DNA of 10,997 bases, from contig JAEDLE010000053.1 in the NCBI GenBank assembly GCA_016295455.1, positions 1-10,997 on the forward strand. Direction: 5' to 3'. The position numbers were made by a program, and so were the translations under genes. Within the stretch, counting starts at the first letter, position 1, and the number at the start of each line of letters is the position of its first letter. The DNA comes from Bacteroidales bacterium (GTDB lineage Bacteria; Bacteroidota; Bacteroidia; Bacteroidales; UBA932). Below, one piece after another: positions 1-7,898 of this stretch. Below the pieces are notes generated by a model. That model made no database searches, was not told the DNA's origin, and worked only from the letters and a program-made list of their open reading frames with translations.

Positions 1-8
1 TATATTTG
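1..8 (+). promoter_or_regulatory. Bacteroidota-type -7 promoter box for the ncRNA-RT unit
   Basis: TATATTTG matches the Bacteroidota sigma-ABfr -7 consensus TAnnTTTG at every fixed position. Transcription normally begins a few nucleotides downstream of such a box, which here is about 12-15, exactly where the 5' arm of the ncRNA closing stem begins. The partner -33 element (TTTG) would lie off the left edge and cannot be checked. The match is seen directly; promoter activity is inferred from position. Confidence 0.6.
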
Positions 9-11
9 TGG

Positions 12-190
12 AAGGAGAACTGCCCGTGAAAGTCCTTTTTAAGGAAAGAAACTCTGGCAATTATTGCATTATTTCATTTTTATTTCTCCGCTCTATCACG
101 GGCTTGGTGAAGAGCTTGAAAGAACCCTGCTTGCCGAGGATTCACTCCGAGGCCATCGATTAAGAACGAGAGTGGGCAGTTCTCCTTTTT
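12..190 (+). ncRNA. Putative structured ncRNA partner of the downstream reverse transcriptase
   Basis: A perfect 14-bp inverted repeat, AAGGAGAACTGCCC (12-25) with GGGCAGTTCTCCTT (174-187), extendable by G-U pairs on both sides, closes a domain of about 177 nt. Inside I see four elements. One is a small hairpin TCCTT/AAGGA at 33-45. The second is GCAA/TTGC at 57-67. The third is a 9-bp stem with one bulged A, 90-115 (GCTCT-A-TCAC with GTGA-AGAGC). The fourth is a hairpin at 133-153 whose two 3-bp helices are separated by a tandem G-A/G-A motif. Positions 68-89 are U-rich and apparently unpaired. The RT start codon follows 6 nt after the 3' arm. DRT2, DRT9 and retron RTs use a folded RNA encoded just upstream as template, and the layout here is the same. 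I see no retron-type AGC branching site next to the 5' arm. The ends are inferred from the promoter box and the stem; the template region is unknown. Confidence 0.65.
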
Positions 191-193
191 ATT

Positions 194-1912
194 ATGAGGA
201 ATCAATTTGAAGATCTGGGCGCATTTGCCACTGATGACAGGATCATACGACTGATAGCGAAGGAACGGGCGAAGTACACCGCAAAGAACGGCGGGTCTTC
301 CAACCCGTTCGGATCCGATGTCCTGTATTGCAGGCTTAAGGAAATGACACCGCCGCACAGACTCTGGAAGAATCCGGGGCGGGGAAAGTTGCCGAGAACA
401 AGCAGCCACGGCATTGCCCGATGGACCGGCAGAAAGAAACGGGCGACAGTCCGCATATATCGCTCAATCCTCAAAAATAGACACCTGATGCCAGATGCGG
501 CGTGGGTCATCAACCTCAATGCCTTCATCCTGGAAATCCGGGAGAGTCTGTCCGGCAAGGGCAATCTGGACATTGAAACGCCCCGCATCCTTGCAAAGTT
601 CAAGGAACGGGATGCTGCGACCGGAGATTTCATATATCGCCCGATCTGCAAGTACTCAGACCTCAAGACCAAGATCATCCTTGCTCTGACCTACCAGTAT
701 ATTCTGGACCGGTTCGACAGATACTTTCACCGCAATATGCTGTTTATGCGTGCGCCCAGGCGTAATGGCAGCAGCTATGAAGTCCCAAAGTTCCTGGATG
801 CCATCGACTTGGTTGCGGCATACAGAAAGAATAATGTTTACAGGCCTATCTATGTCGGAGAATGCGACATCCAGAAGTTCTACGACATTTTCAACCATGA
901 TGTCATTCTTGCCGCTTTTGAGGATCTGTTTGAGGAGGCGAAACGCCGGGATGGGGCAAGCGATACTGATTTCATTGTCCTCCGCAAAGTGCTCAATTCC
1001 TACCTGTCCTCGTTCAACTATCCTGAGCACGTTATGGAAAAGAATGCAGACCTGGATTTCTGGAAGAGCGAAATCAGGCGCAGGAAGAATGACAGGTGTC
1101 AGGATCCGGTTTGCCGCTTCAAGTGGGTTAAGGAGAATGCCTTTGTATCCTCCGGATGCTACTCCCAGGAAGAATTCCGGGAAGCAATGGATTCCGGAAA
1201 ACTGGGCATTCCTCAGGGCGGGGCCCTTTCCGGCATTATTGTCAATGTCGTCATGCGTATGGTTGACAAGCCCATTGTTGCCGATGATGACGCTGAACGG
1301 CTTTTCATACGCTATTGTGATGACATCCTGCTGATGCATACGGACCATGACAAATGCGCTGATTATCTGGATTCCTATTACCGGCAACTCATCAGATTCA
1401 AACTGATTCCGCATCCCCGCAAGGATGTTTCGGACTTCAAGTCTGGGGTCAGGACCAAATCTGATTTCTGGCATTGCAAGTCCAAGAATGTGTATCTGTG
1501 GGGTTCAGGTGCGGGGAGCGCATCCGACTGGGTTGCGTTTGTCGGCTACGAGATGCGCCGTACCGGGGAAATCAGAGTCCGCAAGGATAAGATCGATGCC
1601 GAGTTCAAGCGGATTGCCAAGCGGTATTACGATATAATCTATTCAAAATCAGTCACATCCGGCAGAGAATTGTCCAAGGAGCAACAGGATGGTCTGATGC
1701 AGCGCATGGACAACCTGTCAGCCCACATTCTTGATTACGAAAAGGCCGGGAACAATGTTTTTACCCGTTCCCAGGCCCGTCGTCTCGACAAATACCTGTA
1801 CCGCAAATCCCGTCAGGCCGCTGCCAGAATCGGAATAGCCGACAGCAAGGAGGCTGCCAGGCAGAGGATTTCTTACAGAAGCAGGGTGGCGGGGCTTCAG
1901 CAGGACCTGTAA
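194..1912 (+). CDS. UG/DRT-type defence reverse transcriptase (RNA-directed DNA polymerase)
   Basis: This 572-aa protein carries a full set of RT palm motifs. Motif A is CDIQKFYD (first Asp D225). The motif B region is GIPQGGALSG (about 338-347). Motif C is YCDD (374-377, catalytic D376/D377). A primer-grip-like FVGY is at 449-452, followed by a basic stretch RVRKDKI. It therefore probably keeps polymerase activity. It is longer than a retron RT (about 320 aa), with roughly 120 extra N-terminal residues and a basic helical C-terminal tail of about 110 residues. There is no maturase X, HNH, nitrilase or Cas1 domain. I do not see the retron NAxxH or VTG motifs, nor a DGR-type motif. The YCDD box and the upstream ncRNA recall DRT2, and the ncRNA size and U-rich stretch recall DRT9, but I cannot assign a subgroup. 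The ATG at 194 is the first available and lacks a Shine-Dalgarno, as is normal in Bacteroidota. The next in-frame Met is about residue 51, which would remove conserved-looking sequence. No terminator is obvious after the stop, so readthrough into the next genes is possible. Confidence 0.88.
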   Translation: MRNQFEDLGAFATDDRIIRLIAKERAKYTAKNGGSSNPFGSDVLYCRLKEMTPPHRLWKNPGRGKLPRTSSHGIARWTGRKKRATVRIYRSILKNRHLMPDAAWVINLNAFILEIRESLSGKGNLDIETPRILAKFKERDAATGDFIYRPICKYSDLKTKIILALTYQYILDRFDRYFHRNMLFMRAPRRNGSSYEVPKFLDAIDLVAAYRKNNVYRPIYVGECDIQKFYDIFNHDVILAAFEDLFEEAKRRDGASDTDFIVLRKVLNSYLSSFNYPEHVMEKNADLDFWKSEIRRRKNDRCQDPVCRFKWVKENAFVSSGCYSQEEFREAMDSGKLGIPQGGALSGIIVNVVMRMVDKPIVADDDAERLFIRYCDDILLMHTDHDKCADYLDSYYRQLIRFKLIPHPRKDVSDFKSGVRTKSDFWHCKSKNVYLWGSGAGSASDWVAFVGYEMRRTGEIRVRKDKIDAEFKRIAKRYYDIIYSKSVTSGRELSKEQQDGLMQRMDNLSAHILDYEKAGNNVFTRSQARRLDKYLYRKSRQAAARIGIADSKEAARQRISYRSRVAGLQQDL

Positions 1913-2089
1913 GAGCAAATCCGGGTATGGCAGGTCTGCAGTTAATTCAGTCAGTCTTATTACCTTCTTTCCCATACAACTATCCTTTGAGATCCTTCAA
2001 CATCGAAAAAATTTCCATTCCGCCTGTAATAAATGACTTCGATTGAAGTATATGATAGTATAAAGACATTGCTTTAATAGACATATTCT
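1913..2089. other. Intergenic gap between the RT and the AddAB-like operon
   Basis: This 177-nt AT-rich spacer is the only substantial gap in the main cluster. It contains a short palindromic hairpin ACTTC-GATT-GAAGT (2036-2049) and an imperfect -7-like box TATCCTTTG (1981-1989, one base longer than TAnnTTTG). I see no stem followed by a T-run that would serve as a terminator. It may carry a promoter for the downstream operon, or be read through from the RT; the sequence does not decide between these. Confidence 0.4.
1981..1989 (+). promoter_or_regulatory. Weak candidate promoter box for the three-gene operon
   Basis: TATCCTTTG resembles TAnnTTTG but has three rather than two bases between TA and TTTG. 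No clear TTTG lies at the usual -33 distance. If used, it would give a leader of about 95 nt before the first gene of the operon. This is the best match in the gap, but it is weak. Confidence 0.2.
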
Positions 2090-4630
2090 ATGAATATAAC
2101 CTATAATCCATTCTTTGATCCGCAACTCTCCCCTGCCCTGGAAAGGGGTAAGGTTTCCTTCGGAAGCAAGACCGTCGGCCAGGATGGCCTGCTCGACGAA
2201 CTCATGATGCGATGCGGCATGGCATTCGCCATCCATCCGGCGGGCACCAGAATCATATCTCTCATCGAGGCTCTCGGAAAGGACTCGAGAGACTATGTCT
2301 GGAGCAGATCCTTCAAGATAGACCCGGCAGGCGTAGCCCGCGAGATCATTTCGTGGAGGGACAACCTCATGCAGGACTATGACCTCAAGGACCTCAGGGG
2401 AATCTCAAGGCGTCTTGATGATCTCGCAGACGTGAGCTGCAAAATACCTGCAGGAAGCGTGGACGCATGGCTTGCGCTAGAGGACAGGCTCCGTAACGGA
2501 GGCGTGAAGCCTCTCACGGATAGCGACGTCATCGACGTGACCGTCCCGGAGAGACTCGTCAGGGGCGTCGTCAGGAGAGTGCTCACGATGTGCGGTGCCA
2601 CGGTCAGGTACCGCGACGGCATCAAGGAATGCGAAGGACAGAAGGTAACCTTATATAAGAGCACGGAACTCACCGATGCATACGAATGGGCAGCAGGTGA
2701 GGACCTCTCGGGAGCCGTCGTCATTGCATCGGACAACCGCAGGCTCAACAGCGTCCTGCGCCACCGCGGTCTTCCGGTGACGGACTCGCGCGTGGAGGCA
2801 GGCATCCCTGCCCCGGTGCAGGTGCTCAGGATGGGTCTTGCATTGCTGGAGAGACCGCTCAACGTAAATGTTCTCCTGTCATACCTACAGTGTCAGCAGA
2901 GTCCTGTTCCCCTGAACTGGCGGCGCAGGCTCGCAAGAGCCCTGGCCAAGGACGGAGGTTTCGGAGACGAGTGGGACAAGGTGATGGAGTCCATCAATGA
3001 GGATGACAGGCAATGTCTCAAGTCATTCCTCTTCGACATCATTGAGGCTCCGACGGAAGACGGCGAAGGCGTGGATTGCAAGGTTGTGCTTGACTACCTC
3101 TGCGGTCTCAGGACCTGGGCTGGAAAGAGAGTCGGCAGCGACAGGGCAACAGACGAGGAGCGCGTGGCGTTCCTTACCCTGAGGGACGACTGCGATATCC
3201 TCATAGGATACCTCTCCGGATATGGTGAGAGCATTGCCCTCGAGCATCTCTCCAACATTGTCTCGGGAGTATGCGAAGGTGTAGAGATCATCAGCGAGAA
3301 GGCAGAGCTGGGATGTCTCAGCTTGGCAAAGAGCCCGCTTGCTCTGGACACCGTTCCCGGAAGAATAGTATGGCTTGACTGTTGCGGCGAGGGAACAGTA
3401 AAATATCCTTTCGACTTCCTCACGAAACTCGAGGCGGACGCCGTGTCTGAAAAGAAGGGAATAATCAGCCGCGAGGATTACGCAAGGCTCACCCAGCAGG
3501 CGGTCCTCCGTATGGTGGAAGCATGCCCCTACGTGACCATCTTCTCCCCTTCCTCCGATATGGGTGAGCTGCTTGCCGAGCATCCTGTGGTCACTTCCTG
3601 CCGGATGAAGGGAGTGAAGGAAACCCCGTTCTCCATCACCCGCCACGAGGGCCCGAAGATTTCTTTCAGGCCGAGATGCGAGATGGAATTGCACAAGGAC
3701 CTCTGGGGAGGCTTCAGAAGGCGTGACAGCCAGAGCAGCATAGAGAAGCTCATAGAGTATCCTTTTGACTACGTGACGGATTACGTGCTTCAACTTTACG
3801 ACTCCTCCGGCCTCCAGCTCCAGGACGTCAGGATAGTGAAGGGCCTCGTGGCCCATCTCTTTGTAGAGAGGCTCGTCAAGGACTGTGAGGAAGACCTCGA
3901 CAAGATGAAGAGACTCCTCGACTCGGAGTTCGATGGCAGATTTGACGAGGCTGTAAGACGAAAGGGGCTGGTGTTGAACCTCAGGGAGAACAGGACCGAA
4001 CTCGTCATCTTCCGCAAGACACTCCGGGAGAGCGTGCAGACACTTATCGGCATACTCGGGGATAATGCCCTCACCCCGGTGGAGTGCGAGTCTGGCTTTG
4101 AGGAGGGATTCGCCCTCGACGAGCCGATCGGCGAGTTCGGGGGATCCGTCGACTTCATCACCAGAAGGCGGGACGGCAGCCTTGTTGTCATAGACTTCAA
4201 ATGGTCAGAATCCAGCTTCTATGAGGGGAAGCTCAAGAACAACACAGCCATTCAGCTGGAACTCTACCGCATGGCAGTGGAAAAACGGGAGAAAAAGCGG
4301 GTTTCGGCGGTGGGCTACTATCTGTTCCCGAAGAAGACCCTCTACACCTGCCAGGACTTGAGGGGCAAGGCTGTCGTCCGTGTGCAGCCGGATCAGATGG
4401 AATCAAGTCTGGCGACAAGAATCGGCAACTCCATTGAAGCTAGAAAGAAACAGCTGGCGGCCGGTACGCTGGAGATGGCCGAAGGCTTCGCCAAGGAGAA
4501 CATCGCCTATGCCAGGGATAATGGCGATAATGTCATTCCCTTGCCTGTCAAGAACGGGAAAAAGCAGTCTCCGTTCGGACAGGGAGCGGAGAGCACCCCT
4601 CACCAGGTTCTTAAGGATATGATAAAGTAA
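2090..4630 (+). CDS. AddB-like PD-(D/E)XK nuclease, inactivated-helicase subunit
   Basis: This 846-aa protein ends in a RecB-family nuclease domain. The elements are H589 in GLVAHLF, D688 in GSVDF, the D702-x-K704 pair in VVIDFKW, and Q722/Y726 in QLELY, so the nuclease site looks complete. Upstream, segments such as VVIASDNRRLNSVL and a block around residues 240-285 resemble the 2A/2B-like portion of AddB/RecC-type proteins. I find no Walker A (GxxxxGKT) in the N-terminus, so ATP-driven translocation is unlikely. The Fe-S cysteine set that flanks the nuclease of classical AddB is also absent: only one Cys follows the nuclease core. It is shorter than classical AddB (roughly 1,100-1,200 aa). 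It is followed after 1 nt by a UvrD/AddA-like gene, so the two probably form a heterodimer acting on DNA ends. It could be a diverged housekeeping AddB, but the third operon gene argues for a defence role. The ATG at 2090 lacks a Shine-Dalgarno. Confidence 0.78.
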   Translation: MNITYNPFFDPQLSPALERGKVSFGSKTVGQDGLLDELMMRCGMAFAIHPAGTRIISLIEALGKDSRDYVWSRSFKIDPAGVAREIISWRDNLMQDYDLKDLRGISRRLDDLADVSCKIPAGSVDAWLALEDRLRNGGVKPLTDSDVIDVTVPERLVRGVVRRVLTMCGATVRYRDGIKECEGQKVTLYKSTELTDAYEWAAGEDLSGAVVIASDNRRLNSVLRHRGLPVTDSRVEAGIPAPVQVLRMGLALLERPLNVNVLLSYLQCQQSPVPLNWRRRLARALAKDGGFGDEWDKVMESINEDDRQCLKSFLFDIIEAPTEDGEGVDCKVVLDYLCGLRTWAGKRVGSDRATDEERVAFLTLRDDCDILIGYLSGYGESIALEHLSNIVSGVCEGVEIISEKAELGCLSLAKSPLALDTVPGRIVWLDCCGEGTVKYPFDFLTKLEADAVSEKKGIISREDYARLTQQAVLRMVEACPYVTIFSPSSDMGELLAEHPVVTSCRMKGVKETPFSITRHEGPKISFRPRCEMELHKDLWGGFRRRDSQSSIEKLIEYPFDYVTDYVLQLYDSSGLQLQDVRIVKGLVAHLFVERLVKDCEEDLDKMKRLLDSEFDGRFDEAVRRKGLVLNLRENRTELVIFRKTLRESVQTLIGILGDNALTPVECESGFEEGFALDEPIGEFGGSVDFITRRRDGSLVVIDFKWSESSFYEGKLKNNTAIQLELYRMAVEKREKKRVSAVGYYLFPKKTLYTCQDLRGKAVVRVQPDQMESSLATRIGNSIEARKKQLAAGTLEMAEGFAKENIAYARDNGDNVIPLPVKNGKKQSPFGQGAESTPHQVLKDMIK

Positions 4631-4631
4631 T

Positions 4632-7600
4632 ATGGCAATGGACAATATCACATACATCAACGCCGGAGCGGGATCCGGAAAGACATATACGCTCACCCAC
4701 CATCTCTCCAAGGCACTGGTTGAAGATGGCATAAAACCGTCGGAGATAATACTCACGACATTTACCGATGCCGCCGCCAGCGAGTTCCGCGAAAAGGCCA
4801 GAGCCGTACTCCTCAAGGAGGGAAAGACAGAACTTGCCGCCGAGATGGGAAGTGCGGCTATCGGCACCGTGCATTCGGTATGCCAGAGGTTCGTGCGCAA
4901 GTTCTGGTACGATCTCGGGCTCAGCCCTGAGATGAATGTGATGAGCGAGGACGACAGGAAGTTCTACATCAACCAGTCCATCGCCGATGTCGTTTCCGAG
5001 GAGGATCTCAATTTCTTTGAGGAATTCACCAGAGATTTCGAGGTGAGCAGGTTTGAGGACAATGCCAGCAACATAGACTTCGACTTCTGGAAGAGGTACA
5101 TAGAGCAGGTCATCTCTGCCATGGCGGCATATGATATCAAGAACCTCAAGGAAAGTGCCGAGCGCTCGAAGGGCATCGTGAGGGAACTCTTCCATTGCAA
5201 AGATCCGGATTGCAGTATCCTGGGGAAACTGCAGAAGACATTTTCAGAATGGGCACCAACCAACAGGAGATACAAGGACCCGGATGCCAAGGTAGCCGAG
5301 ATGAACGCAGCCATCAGCGGCGCATCATCCTATGCCGGAGCGCTCAAACTCCGGAAACACGTATCCGATACCCTTACGAATACGTTCGTGAAAGGAAATC
5401 CCGGCTTCGATATTAATCTTCTGAACAGCACCCTGACTCAGCTCATCACCTCAGAGAAGTACGGTGAAAAGATATGCCTGTGCATAGACAAGATCTTTGA
5501 CAATGCCTCAAAATGGAGGGCTGAGTACGTGAAGTACAAGCAGGACCATCACATTCTCGACTTCGACGACATGGAGCAGTACTTCCTGCGCCTTCTCACC
5601 GAACCGCAGTATGAGGAGCAGCGGAAGGAGATTGCGACATACAGGCTTGTCATGGTGGATGAGTTTCAAGACTCCAACCCGATCCAGATACGCATCTTCG
5701 AGGCGCTCGCCGGTATCATAAGGCCTTACGGCGGACGTTGCGAGTGGGTCGGAGACCCCAAGCAGTCCATCTACGGGTTCCGCGGATCGGACACCGACCT
5801 CATAACCGAGGTCACGGCAAAGGTAGTGCAGGGCAAGCCTCTAGGCACATCTTTCAGATCACGCCCGGAACTCGTACACCTCGTTAACGACATCTTTACG
5901 AGGGCTTTCGAAGGCATTGTGGATGATGGTATGATAAGGCTGGAGAACCAGGACAGGAGCGGGGAGGAACTGAAGGGGAAATCACCTTTCATTCATTGGC
6001 ATTGCAATGGCAATAAGGACATATATGTGAAAGCGCTGGCATGGAAAGTCAAGGAGTTGCTTGATAGCGGGCTCCAGGTGTGCGACAAGAAGGAGACTGG
6101 TGAGACGATGGGAAAGGAGCGCCGCGTGAAGGCGGGTGACATTGCCATACTCTGCCGCAGCGGAGCTGATGTACAGAAGACCGTGAGCGCCATGCGGGCA
6201 CTCGACATCCCGGTATCAGCAACCACACCGGACCTGCTGGACTGGGCTGAGACTCAGCTTGTTATCGATGTTCTCAGATACATCTCGGACCCGGACATGC
6301 CGGAAGTGAGGGCATCCCTAGTGCACCTTCTTGAGAACATGCCTACGGAATCCCTCATCCTGGAGAGGCTCGGAGTCGTAAGGGCTGAGGAATTCGATAG
6401 GGATGATGACGCCTGGCTTAAGGACAAGGGCCTGTTCAAGGCGCTCGACAGAATCGCTGCCAGGGTCGGCTCGTCGGATATCCAGGACATGATATCCACC
6501 ATCATCCTCGAGCTCGGTCTAAAGGACGTGGTCTCCCGCTGGAGCAGCGGCAATGCCCGACTCCTGAACCTTTCAATGCTCGAGAGCCTTGCTGGGGACT
6601 ATGAAGACCACTGCAGGCAGCTCAGGCTCACCCCTACCATATCGGGATTCATCACATGGATCTCCGGCCAGAAGTTCAGCCAGGGCAGCAGGGACAACTC
6701 GTCGGATACTGTCAAGGTCATGACGTACCACAAGAGCAAGGGTCTAGAGTGGAAGGTTGTCATTCTTGAGAGCCTAAACAATGACTTTGCGAACGATGCG
6801 GCCATCGCCAAGAAGGAGTTCACGTCGGTAAAGCCTCTGAAAGATAAGGACAATGGCTACTTCATCCACTTCATACCGGCGCTAAGCGGGAAGAGTGAAC
6901 TACCTGATGTACTCTTGGAAGACATCACTGAAACTGAAATCTTCAAGGAAATCCGGCGCAGGCAGATTGCTGAGGAAAAGAGGATAATGTACGTGGGCAT
7001 AACCCGTGCAAGAGACTATCTCATCACCACCTCCAACACGGGAAGAGGTGACAAAACCACCCTGCGTACTCTGGCGCATTGCGACATCGGTGAGGAAAAT
7101 TTCACCCTCGATGCGGGCAATAGGGCTACCTTCTGGAAGGTCAATGGGGAGAGCTACGCTGCGGACTACTGCGAGATTGCGCAGAAGTCTGAAGGAGAGG
7201 AAGAGGCGCCAGCCGTGGCGGAATCTTCAGAGTGGAAAGCCATCGAGACGGACAGCAGGCACCCTCTCATTGTCTCTCCAAGCCGCGTCAATGCGACTGA
7301 TGAGATGATGGACGGGGTCACTGCAGAGGTAGTCGCCAGTTTCGGTTACCTGGAGCACAACATAAAGGACGAAACCGGGTGCGGGACCTGCATCCATAAC
7401 ATCTACGCCGCCTACAGGTCTGGCGAGACCGAATGGAACCGCAGCATGGCGGAAGGCCTTGTGAAGGCGGCGGGTCTCGAGAAGCAGATAACCGACATCG
7501 ACGGAGTCATCAAGGCCGAGGACAGGCTCTTCACCCATCTGGAGAAGGCCTACGGCAAGAATGTGAAGATTCTGAGGGAAACACCTTTCACCCTTGTGCT

Positions 7601-7883
7601 GGACAAGGCACAGGCTGACCAGATCGGACTGCAGGAAGGGCAGGTCGTGCGCGGAGAGATAGACCTCGTATGGATGCTCGAGGATGGAGCCTGCGTGCTT
7701 GTCGACTACAAGAGCTACCCTCACTTCGACAGGGACATCAACGCTCCTGAAGTCAGGGAACACTATGCGGGCTACGCCCCACAGCTCACCCTATACACCT
7801 ATGCGCTGCAGAGTGCAGGATACAGGGTTACAGACAGACTGATCTACTATCCTTTGCAGGGAAGAATAATCAGAATCAAGTAA
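4632..7883 (+). CDS. AddA/UvrD-like helicase-nuclease (SF1A helicase plus RecB-type nuclease)
   Basis: This 1083-aa protein has every SF1A helicase motif in order: Walker A AGAGSGKT (11-18), motif Ia TTFTDAAASEF (42-52), Ib GTVHS (78-82), Walker B VDEFQD (342-347), motif III GDPKQSIYGFRG (about 374-385), motif IV SFRSRPELV (about 407), motif V TYHKSKGLEW (about 697-706), and motif VI MYVGITRARDYL (about 785-796). A RecB-family nuclease closes the protein: H922 in GTCIHN, D1011 in GEIDL, D1025-x-K1027 in VDYKSY, and Q1051/Y1055 in QLTLY. It should unwind duplex DNA from ends using ATP 3'-5' translocation and cut single strands. Length and domain order fit AddA. The start lies 1 nt after the previous stop, which suggests translational coupling and partnership with the AddB-like protein. 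A second Met at 4638 is an equally plausible start. Gabija GajB is also UvrD-like but much shorter and lacks this nuclease. Confidence 0.88.
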   Translation: MAMDNITYINAGAGSGKTYTLTHHLSKALVEDGIKPSEIILTTFTDAAASEFREKARAVLLKEGKTELAAEMGSAAIGTVHSVCQRFVRKFWYDLGLSPEMNVMSEDDRKFYINQSIADVVSEEDLNFFEEFTRDFEVSRFEDNASNIDFDFWKRYIEQVISAMAAYDIKNLKESAERSKGIVRELFHCKDPDCSILGKLQKTFSEWAPTNRRYKDPDAKVAEMNAAISGASSYAGALKLRKHVSDTLTNTFVKGNPGFDINLLNSTLTQLITSEKYGEKICLCIDKIFDNASKWRAEYVKYKQDHHILDFDDMEQYFLRLLTEPQYEEQRKEIATYRLVMVDEFQDSNPIQIRIFEALAGIIRPYGGRCEWVGDPKQSIYGFRGSDTDLITEVTAKVVQGKPLGTSFRSRPELVHLVNDIFTRAFEGIVDDGMIRLENQDRSGEELKGKSPFIHWHCNGNKDIYVKALAWKVKELLDSGLQVCDKKETGETMGKERRVKAGDIAILCRSGADVQKTVSAMRALDIPVSATTPDLLDWAETQLVIDVLRYISDPDMPEVRASLVHLLENMPTESLILERLGVVRAEEFDRDDDAWLKDKGLFKALDRIAARVGSSDIQDMISTIILELGLKDVVSRWSSGNARLLNLSMLESLAGDYEDHCRQLRLTPTISGFITWISGQKFSQGSRDNSSDTVKVMTYHKSKGLEWKVVILESLNNDFANDAAIAKKEFTSVKPLKDKDNGYFIHFIPALSGKSELPDVLLEDITETEIFKEIRRRQIAEEKRIMYVGITRARDYLITTSNTGRGDKTTLRTLAHCDIGEENFTLDAGNRATFWKVNGESYAADYCEIAQKSEGEEEAPAVAESSEWKAIETDSRHPLIVSPSRVNATDEMMDGVTAEVVASFGYLEHNIKDETGCGTCIHNIYAAYRSGETEWNRSMAEGLVKAAGLEKQITDIDGVIKAEDRLFTHLEKAYGKNVKILRETPFTLVLDKAQADQIGLQEGQVVRGEIDLVWMLEDGACVLVDYKSYPHFDRDINAPEVREHYAGYAPQLTLYTYALQSAGYRVTDRLIYYPLQGRIIRIK

Positions 7884-7898
7884 AAGACAATATCATAT

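Noticed and set aside
80..409. Minus-strand open frame of 109 codons across the ncRNA and RT start
   Set aside because: It overlaps the ncRNA and the well-supported RT on the opposite strand and shows no domain. A cDNA-encoded protein as in DRT2 cannot be judged without knowing the template boundaries.
12..1912. Classical retron (msr-msd plus RT)
   Set aside because: The closing inverted repeat and position fit, but there is no evident AGC branching site after the 5' arm, no long msd-type hairpin, and the RT is much longer and lacks the recognisable NAxxH and VTG motifs.
194..1912. Group II intron maturase or diversity-generating retroelement RT
   Set aside because: There is no maturase X or HNH domain, no intron ribozyme domain V, and no template/variable repeat pair in the window.
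4632..7883. Gabija GajB assignment for the helicase
   Set aside because: The protein is about twice the size expected, carries a RecB-type nuclease domain, and no GajA (OLD/TOPRIM) partner is present.
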